Assembly: GCF_029227915.1 (NCBI RefSeq)
Contig: NC_079881.1
Location: 18,949,501 to 19,013,500, forward strand
Direction of reading: 5' to 3'
Source: Hydractinia symbiolongicarpus
Taxonomy: Eukaryota; Cnidaria; Hydrozoa; Anthoathecata; Hydractiniidae
DNA: 64,000 nucleotides
Shown here: positions 55,993-64,000 of the stretch, one piece after another
How the letters are laid out: every line of letters begins with the position of its first letter
Position numbering within the stretch: position 1 is the stretch's first letter
Program-made: the position numbers and the translations under genes
Notes under the pieces: generated by a model
The model's input: the letters and a program-made list of their open reading frames with translations, nothing else
Told to the model about the DNA's origin: nothing
Database searches by the model: none

Positions 55993-56086
55993 TTTTTTTG
56001 TGTGTGTTTTTTTGTGTGTGTGTGTGTTTCTTTCACTGTTTAAGTGTCTTATTGGCAGTAACTTTGGAGGAACACAACCTCTATGA
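55993..56086. repeat. (GT)n-rich junction between Gypsy and DIRS fragments
   Basis: GT/T-rich microsatellite-like run at about 55998-56035. It separates Gypsy and DIRS-like coding pieces. Confidence 0.6.
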
Positions 56087-56511
56087 TTTAACCCTAAAGC
56101 TTAACAGGTTGAGTATTTCATTGTGCCGTGCTGCAATGTTTAAAATTTTCTTTGAAATGGTTGTAGGGTACAAATTTGTTGAGTTACTGAGCGATTTCCT
56201 CCATCTTTTTTTCCCCACGAGGAAAAGATTGCTTATAAACTGTCCTGCTACAGAACCTACTTTTGTGATGGCTGCTTTTCTCAACATTTCCATCACTTCT
56301 CTATCTACCATGCTTTTTTCTTGTTGAGTCAATGTCGGGGGATTTCGTAACCCAAGACTATTGACAACAGAATTTTGTCCTGAGTTAGTCTTCTCCAGGC
56401 TAGAAGAAAATGTATTATACGCCCAGCCAGAGGGGCCTTTGGAATTTTTAGACTTAAAAATGATTTAGAATTACCTGATGAACCCGAGTGAGGTCCTCCG
56501 AGTTTACCCAA
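56087..56511 (-). pseudogene. DIRS-like reverse transcriptase N-terminal fragment
   Basis: The minus strand shows PLAGRIIHFLLAWRRLTQDK and LSIVLGYEIP, then LTQQEKSMVDREVMEMLRKA, AITKVGSVAGQFISNLFLVG-KK. This order (hairpin of W-LTQD, GYEIP, MLxKGAI-like, FISNLFLV.KK) is typical of the start of the DIRS RT. The frame then decays. It lies on the same strand as the gag-like block at 57568-58420 and is separated from it by a retroelement insertion. Confidence 0.6.
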
Positions 56512-56536
56512 TTCCCTTGTTACAGGTTCAATTAAT

Positions 56537-57567
56537 TTTTTTTTGCAGCCCGAAAATTTGTCTGGAAATGACAGGTGGCTTTGCCCGCAGTGCTCTTCTT
56601 ATCAAGACAGTACAAGCGAAACGGTTTTCACCCAGTGTGGAGACATTCTAATTATCCAACTGAAGAGGTTTACGTTTCTTGATGGAAGAACCCTAAAAAA
56701 TAACAAATTTGTTACCTGCCTTGCTTCAAATGACGACATTTTTTAGAGTTCGCTCTCAGCCAACGGATGACATATCATTTAACAACAAATATTCGTTAGC
56801 TGCCACTATCATTCGGGCACCCTAGGAGCAGGTCACTATTGGGCATTCATTAAAGATCGCAGCCGTGGCTCATGGTTAAGATGTGACGATAAAGCAGTTG
56901 TTAGAGTTGCACCATCCGATTTAAATAACTCTTCTGTGTATGTGTTGTTTTATGTGAAAATGTAATAATTGTCTGATTAACATTCACATAAAAGGGGGAG
57001 GGTTATCTTTCCCTAGCGGTTTTATATTACCCCGGCTGTTTCTGTCACAAGCATTCTACCGTGAACCTAGAGTTTGCTGACTCTTCACTCTCTTATAGAG
57101 TAATCATAACAAGCATAGCAAGGGGGTTCAACTATGTCTTGTCTTTGGTGCGACGACCCCAGGCTGGTCCTGACCAACGCTGGTCCAAAGCATCAATCAC
57201 CTGTGTAAGGCTGAGTGTTGGGATCCCGTAACACGTGTAAAGCCACAGCCAGGTTCACAAGTCCTGACGCATAGGTAGTTGTTTGCCCCCTTTATATAGT
57301 TTTCATTTATTTGTTTCATGTATTTTTCATTTACATATATATACGTTTTGTGTCAATATATGTTGTTGTTTTTTGTTTTGTTGTTGCAATATTTGTATAG
57401 TCCAGAGGGTTGCTTTTTCAATTAACTTGGTTCTACAGACCATCCTTGTAAAAGGGAGATCTTGTTTTGTATAGAGATCTTTGGAGGGTTTAACCTCTAC
57501 CACTTAAAATAAGAGTCATTAGACTAGTCGAATCACTACAGCTTGCTGTTTTGTTATCTCATAATCA
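56537..57567 (+). mobile_element. Sister-family 5'-truncated USP non-LTR copy
   Basis: Begins inside the USP domain: LSGNDRWLCPQCSSYQDSTS, ILIIQLKRFTFLDGRTLKNN (frame 56543-56746). After frameshifts near 56750-56810 it continues HSGTLGAGHYWAFIKDRSRG, CDDKAVVRV and SSVYVLFYVKM-stop near 56966. The 3' UTR shares the signature words of the full-length element, but the protein and UTR differ enough to be a separate family. Its 3' end (57380-57567) is repeated at 47739-47932. It inserted between DIRS-like gag and RT. The Cys-box half is missing, so the protease fragment is inactive. Confidence 0.8.
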
Positions 57568-58420
57568 AAAATAAGACAAGGACCATTTTCTAATACTTTT
57601 TTGACTTGTATTCTGTCCTCCCCCACCATCGTCTTGAAATGGGAAGGGCCCCATCGAAAGGGCTTTTTGTTGAACCATCTCTTTTTCGAACCTGATGATG
57701 ATGAGGGTTTATCTAGATATGGCACGACCATACAATCTTGCTTGATATTCTTGTTCGTCTCTGTCATACGTTCTCTATACTTTTTACCAAAAAGGTCATC
57801 GTCATCCATCTGCCGCAGTGATGCTTAATCCTGCAAAGTTTGTGACGCTTGAGCGGCTGACACATTCGACATAGCAGTCAAAACATTCTTACGACGTTCA
57901 TAGGGCCACATGTTTAAGCATTGTCCCACCATAGTTACAGACTTCTCGACTGCTGAAGCCACTTCTTCCGGATTCGGCAAGTCCGCACCCTCACCAGAGC
58001 TACGCACAAGCTCCACCATCTGTCATACCTTGAAAAGTGGCCCCATTATGTCAGCCACTTTCTCTTGAATCTTCTTTAAGGTTTTATCCAGCTCATAATC
58101 TTGATGGTTTTGACTTTAGTTCCTAGTCAGGAATAAACTATTCGGATGCCTTTGTTCGGATGTTGGCATGTTGAGCGAGTTCCTCAGGAAGGGACCACTT
58201 ATGTGCATCCTCTTCCTGGGTAACTTTAAAACGTTTATGCTGTTGATGCCTCTCAGGGCCATCAGTCATCGCAGGGCCATCAGCCTTTCGTTCGCCAGTT
58301 GTTGTTTGGCTATTATCTTCCATGTTAGGTTCTTCCATGTTAGGTTCTTTCCTACTGTCGTCAATCTGATCAACAGCAAGATCAACAACATTGGAGGACT
58401 CCATCTTGATGAAATTCATT
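57568..58420 (-). pseudogene. DIRS-like gag fragment
   Basis: Minus-strand frames read DAHKWSLPEELAQHANIRTK (58419-58138), then LDKTLKKIQEKVADIMGPLF-KV-TGA-QMVEL, PEEVASAVEKSVTMVGQCLN, YERRKNVLTAMSN and LFGKKYRERMTETNKNIKQ, then PFRWGPSH. The series (helical core, ERR/KNVLTA, then a GKKYRER and basic tail) resembles gag proteins of DIRS-like elements. In-frame TGA and TAA codons near 58025 and 57826 break it. DIRS elements encode a tyrosine recombinase, but none is seen here; the YRs at 8-31 kb lack a linked RT and are separate. Confidence 0.55.
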
Positions 58421-58947
58421 ATTCACTAGTCGGTGATGTAGGTAAATTATCTCGATTGATATGAAACTTTTGAAAATGACTTTCTCGGAGCTCCTTCCTC
58501 GATCGCGAAGAAATTGTAAAGAGGAACCACACCACTGTAGTTTATTATTTGTAGCATAATTTAAGAAACATATATTCATTCAACTTCAACAACAAGTTTA
58601 AAATTTCGCTGTGTCTAAAGGGCCTGGGAAAAGAATTCCCGACACAACTTAGCCCGTCAATAAATCCACGGGTTTCCGCGCCTGTCGCACAATTCCAATC
58701 TTTAGATTATTACCTGTTGTACATATCCCGGAAATTCCTAGTGTTTGCATCCTTAGCACGAAGTAGCGTTCGGCTTCCATTTTGAACAGAATACGGCTAT
58801 AGCAAACTTGTCGTTAGCCCACAGCCACAGGTTCACCTGTCCTTTAAATTTCTCCGTCGCAACAAAGTGGATAAATTTATCGCATGTGATATTCGTGTTT
58901 TCGTAGGACAACTTTTTTGTCGCGCAAAAACAGACAGAATAGAGGTA
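58421..58947. other. No gene recognised
   Basis: No domain seen; likely 5' part of the DIRS-like remnant or host spacer. Confidence 0.45.
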
Positions 58948-60189
58948 CAGTTGACTCCCTGTAATTTGAATCTCTATAATTTGGATATTTCTATAATTTG
59001 AACTAGTGCTCATTCACTGTCAATTTTCCTTAAGGCGGTTCCCCTAGAAAAAAAACTATATCGCAGAGGATTGCCTTTTGTGACGATACTTAATAAGCCG
59101 TTTTTGCTCCTCAAGCCGCTTTTGCTCCTCAAAGGTCACGTGTATAGATTGAGAGAAGCGCACTTTCCAAAGGCTGACTCATCTTCCAGAGAACTGATGC
59201 GGTATTTTTTGGACAACAGAAAAGCTAAAACAGGGCGAGACAGGCAATATCTCGACAAAATAACTGAAAGACAAAACTTCGATTTGAAAATCGGTTTCAT
59301 TTAAACACTAGGTAGTACTAATGCCTGCAACTACAGAAGAAATTGTAACGCGTGGGTGCTTCGATCTTGAGAATTCATGTTTCGCGTGGATTCCGAACTA
59401 AAACGGCAAAACACTTGTTTAAAGATTATTTTATGAATATCTTGACTTGTGGATCGACAAAAGGTGTACGCCAGCACTATTTCAACCTGAAAGCACCAAA
59501 TACCTTGATGAGTAAACTCTGTAGAGTTCACTTTGGAGGGTGCGTCGTTAAGACTTATATTTCCGGTTGGTTGGAAAAAGTGGCAGAATGTGCAATAAAA
59601 ATCTAAATGTGTCAGAAGCAAGCACTACTTGCCACGGTATTCTAAGTTAAATTTGCTGTCAGAAAACAGCTAAATAACACTTCTTGAATTTTAAAATTTT
59701 TTTCTATGGGAACCACCTTAAGAAACTCTTATAAAAAACATTCGAGAATTCGAATTTCTCCAATTAGAAACTTTCTATAATTCGAATTTCTCTAATTCGA
59801 AACTTTCTATAATTCGAACATCTTTTCAATCCCTTCAGAACGATTCTCTTCCTTATTCGAATTTTAGAGTATAAAGAGGGCTTTGACAAATTCGAATGTT
59901 TTTCTAAATTTCAAAAATTGTCTTTCGAACGTTATTTTTCAAAACGTTGGTCTTGCACTTGGTGATGCAATTCGTTTTGTCGAAAGAGATCGACTCTCCA
60001 ATGTAAAGCAATCAAATATTTAACATTTTTTTAAATAGAGTTTCTTATTTTGTAATAAAGATTAAATCAAACTTGAATTATGTTTTCTTGATTTTGAACT
60101 TAACGTAATTTCTCTCTAAGTTCGAATGACAAAGACTTAATAATTCTCTATAATTCGAATCTCTCTATAATTAGAACAAGAGTCAACTA
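58948..60189. mobile_element. pogo/Tigger-like non-autonomous DNA element
   Basis: Begins CAGTTGACTCCCTGTAATTT after a TA (58946-58947) and ends GAGTCAACTA before a TA (60190-60191). The terminal words are inverted repeats of each other. Subterminal TTCGAATT/TCTCTATAATT words recur many times at both ends. This terminal form with TA duplication is typical of pogo-like Tc1/mariner elements. The interior (1.24 kb) has no recognisable transposase; it has two frames at 59071-59304 and 59352-59606 of unknown origin, possibly captured sequence. Confidence 0.7.
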
Positions 60190-60191
60190 TA

Positions 60192-63100
60192 TTAAAAAAA
60201 GGAGATGACCAATGTAAAGTATACGCTAAACGTCAATCTGCTGTTTATATAATCCTATACGTCGTTTCCTCCATGCGTAAACGAAGTCCCCAACATCAGG
60301 CTTGTGATTTTTTATAAGGTTATCATGTGTTTTATTGATAAATATATAAATATAATTTGAATTTGTGCTGCAATTATATGGCAAAAGAGTTGTGTCTAAA
60401 TATCTGATCAAAATTGCCAACGCATTTGTTCAATCAAGGGACGACGACAACAGAAAGCGAGTATTCGGAAAATTTACAAAGGAGGACTGGTAGTTGTCAT
60501 ATACTATAACCTTTCTCTGCATTATTTTTATTTTGGTACGATTTTTTTTTCTTTTTTTGAAAATATATTTTGCATAAAATATGGCGTTTCTTTATTTCTA
60601 TATATAACCTCTTGCTTTTTGTGAGGCTTTTGAGCGCAATATTTCGGAATTTGAAGTATGCTTTACCAAATCAAGGGGCCGAAAGTTTTAAAGATTTCTT
60701 AGCCCGTGATGATCGGGCTTCTTTTGATACGGAATAATTTAGCCCCTCCACTTTAAAAATTGCCCGCCGGGCCTGAATATATGTGATATTTGATACTTTA
60801 TGCACGAAATCACAGGCACTCGGGCATACATTGAACAAAGAATATGGACTGCAAATAAGGAAAATGTTGTTTAAAGATGTTTAAAGGAAGATGTTAGGAA
60901 AAATATGTCATTTTAATTGCTGTATTTAGTAAGCAAAGGGAGCTTGGCATTGCTTCTAATTGGACAGCGAAGTCAGGAGTGGCTTTTTGAGGAGCTATAA
61001 ATATTTTTTTATTTCAGGCTTTTTTGATTTTTGATTTCTAAACTCCATAAGAAACCTTCTGAACACCTGATAAAACTTGATCCATCATTTTTGCATCACT
61101 TGGGAAGCTACAATCCTGGTCATAATATTATTGGAAAAGGTCGATATTTGGCAATTTCACGAAATGTGCAATTAAACTCACCTTACCAAAAATCTGCATC
61201 CGGTAGCCTGCAAAAGATTTACTTTGGCGGATATATAGGCCAGCGTCAAAAATGCTGGAAGTTTCTGCTATGTCTGCATTTCTGAAAAATTTACACGACG
61301 GCCAGCTAAGGTGTCAAACATCGAAAAATGGAGTATGCTGACGTCAGCAAAAATTGTTATGGCTTAAGAATTTGAAGCTAACCAAATAACCTAAGATCCT
61401 AAATCATAAGTCCATTTGAGATCATTGACAAGTGAACTTTGACAATTTCTTAGTGCCTATGTCTTTTATAGAAACAGCGTTTATAATTGCTTGTAAAACG
61501 AACTTCAAAATTCGACCCTCTTTTCCAATAAATTAAGTCTAAATTGTAATGTGCCGGTGGACTTGTACTTGATAAAACCTTTCATAACTTTTTTTTAACC
61601 ATTTTAGTCCCGGAAAGTCGTGCATTTTTGAAAAAAAGTAATTATACGCATTGGTGACTAATTTTAAATAAAAGAAGATTTGCAAAGTCATGTATTCGTT
61701 TTAAAAGAGTTTCAGTAATAAACTCGTCTTAAGAACTATGGTATCCTTCTAATTGGCGGGTGAATCCGCTATGGGGTAATGTAAGTTGGTAATTTTACTG
61801 ACATTCGCTATAGAAAGGTATTCGGTACATAGAGGTTTTGTTGTGAGAGTTGACCGTCATTACATTCGTTCCTGAGAAAAGCGTCCGTCGTGTAGAGAAT
61901 TATCTGCTATAAAGGGTGTTCGTTCTTATGTAGGAGCAGGTATATTCGCGTTAAGTGCATCTCTTAAAGTACCGAAAAATCGATCCCATACTTACTCGAA
62001 TCTCCTTGCTAGCGGAAGTCGTTGCGTTGAAGTTTTTTGGTTATTAGGAAAAAAATTGGTCGCAATATTATAAACTCCTCTTTAATGTAGTATGAAAGTT
62101 TAGGGGACCGAGAAATTCAGTAACACTTAGCAAAAGTCCTACTTGTCCAGGATCTCGCTTATCGAGTACACTGTATAAAAAGTCGGGGTTTTATATCTTG
62201 GAACCTATAGCATTTTATTAAAATGCTGTCTTGACGAAACCTCAACCTTCATTAAACTTTTAGCTTGGACGTGAATAACAAGATTCAGTAGCCGAAACAG
62301 CCAAATGTATTTCTGCGATTCATTCAAAAAGAATCTCGCGAAGTTTAGGATTTTGCAAGTTAACGAATATTTTAGCCAATTTAGTACATTTAAAACTGCT
62401 AATTAATAATATAACCACTTAGAAGCCTTTATTACGGCCTCCAGGAATTTAAAAGTCGGTAAAAACTTGACATTTAAGGTTTACGAGGCAATGCATATAG
62501 GTTGCGCAATCAATTGTCGTGCGTGGCAACAATTTTTTTTGGTAATATATACTTTCCCAGCAAGGAAAGAAGTAATTTAGGGTCAAAACCGTGCAGTTTT
62601 TTCGCTTTGAATATAATGCAACATATTTGACATTCTAGGTTGACTGCCATAAAGCTGCAAATCAACTTGTCACTAGAAAACTACGGACACATGATCACAT
62701 ATTACTGTATCAACGGCATAGAGAAAAAAATGTTAAAGATTAACTCGTGTCCTTGATTTCTAATGAGATAAGAATGTACCTTCTATTCTCATCATTTTAC
62801 ACCGGACCGAAGAAAATATAAGTTTTTCAGGGAGTAGCGGTTACTTTAGTACACGTTTTTTCGTAATACGTACTTTTTAAGTTTTTTTATGTTTTTTCAT
62901 TCGCAAAAGTTTATACCCTACACATTAAAAGTAGAATCTGAACCTTTCTAAAGATTGTGCACGGGTTTTGCACTTTTCTTATTGCTTTACATTATTTGCG
63001 GATTAGATTTTGATTTTTATGTGGATTTTCATATTTTATGTGGTGGTTCTTAAAGCTAGCTACAGTATTTATGGAACAGTTACCGTAATTTATCGAATAA

Positions 63101-64000
63101 TCCTCTACTCTTAAATAAGCCCCCAGTCTTGAATAACCCCTCCGCTTCCCCTCCGTATAAGCACCCTCTTCCTAAACCCATTTTGACTGGGTTGGATAGC
63201 TTATTCAATCATTTACGGTATGCAAAAAGTAGCAAGTGAAATATTTTAAAAATGGTGTTGCTCAGAGTAAAACACTACTTCTTACCAGGGATGAACATAG
63301 CAGAAAGTAGAAATATTTTGTCTATCTCCGAGCAATTGCATAGTCATGCTACGGATACATGAAAAAGCAAATGCAACATGTTTTTATCTACTTTGTTGTG
63401 ATGGGTGAACTCACAGTGAGATTTATATGGACCAACGAATAGTGTCTGTCTTATCTTCTTTATTAATAATCGTAATCTGTCTGTCTGTTTGCGAGAAAAA
63501 AAGTCAGTCTACGGAGAAACAGTCGGTCTACGAACACATGAAATAGCAAAGGCGATGCATTTTGATACGAAGGGCGCAGACTAACGACTAGTCTCGATAG
63601 TATTAATACCCGTCCCTTGTCTGTCTCTGCGCAAAATGGTACCAGAGTAACGATTACTTTATGCTAACAGGCGAACAAGGATACACGAAATAACGTTTCC
63701 GTACAACGGGCAAAAATCTAACAAGGCAAACCAGTGGAATTTTCCATGAGCTAACGACTAGGCTTCTGTCTATGTTCAAAAGGATCGAATTGCAGGTTTA
63801 TTACGACAGACAAAAATCTAAGGACCCCCGTTAATAGTAGCCGTATTATTTTTGTCACACAGGCTGATTTTGTGTTAAGAATACATGAAATATTTTTAGC
63901 CGAAATATTAAATGCGATATAATTTATGCGACTTTCGTCGACTCTTTCGTGGGCTACGCTAGCCTCTATATTAATTATTCCCGCAGGGTCTGTCATGCTG
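60192..64000. other. No gene recognised
   Basis: About 3.8 kb of AT-rich DNA with only short frames (61031-61285 and 63751-63996). No splice-linked conserved coding or element ends were seen. Confidence 0.5.

Overview
This is a eukaryotic, AT-rich window. It has spliceosomal introns with GT/AG borders, AATAAA signals, microsatellites and a dense, varied load of transposable elements. The mix (Helentron-type Helitron, PIF/Harbinger, DIRS-like, Ty3/Gypsy-like, an endonuclease-bearing non-LTR element, pogo-like DNA element, tRNA-derived SINEs, TTCGCG-rich MITEs) fits an invertebrate animal such as a cnidarian. The species cannot be fixed from the sequence.

Bases 1-32,500 hold an (AT)n tract, a ~17.7-copy 89-bp tandem repeat (3143-4722), and four related tyrosine-recombinase loci, all on the + strand. 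They alternate between two types. A1 (4840-9727) and A2 (about 18956-27500) pair a KMT5A/SET8-like SET domain with two C2H2-like zinc fingers, a Crypton-like tyrosine recombinase (YR), a SANT-like segment and a C-terminal KYTxVQLRTRINYE motif. A2 adds a run of small exons that each encode a Cys/His-rich module. B1 (about 12960-16174) and B2 (27760-31559) carry the paired zinc fingers and a second type of YR. All four are interrupted by single-base stops, indels or deletions, so they are either decaying paralogues or a locus with uncorrected base errors. The order A1-B1-A2-B2 suggests duplication of an A-B pair.

Bases 32,500-42,960 are transposon territory: a palindromic MITE, a broken Helentron (HUH Rep, PIF1 helicase, endonuclease, and an OB-fold RPA-like ORF), a second MITE, and a PIF/Harbinger element with a convergent Myb-like ORF. 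Bases 43,000-47,350 hold SINE copies and nothing else recognised.

Bases 47,350-58,420 are a nest of retroelements. A minus-strand Ty3/Gypsy pol is split by a + strand non-LTR retrotransposon. Its single uninterrupted 1421-codon ORF (50536-54801) joins reverse transcriptase, a restriction-like endonuclease and a complete-looking ubiquitin-specific protease (USP, peptidase C19). At least four shorter copies of this element or a sister family lie nearby (36865-37385, 47739-47932, 49715-50187, 56537-57567), and one of them splits a minus-strand DIRS-like gag/RT. A 1.24-kb pogo-like element (58948-60189) follows; the last 3.8 kb has no recognisable gene.

The two leading observations are the RT-endonuclease-USP fusion and the SET8-like/tyrosine-recombinase gene family.
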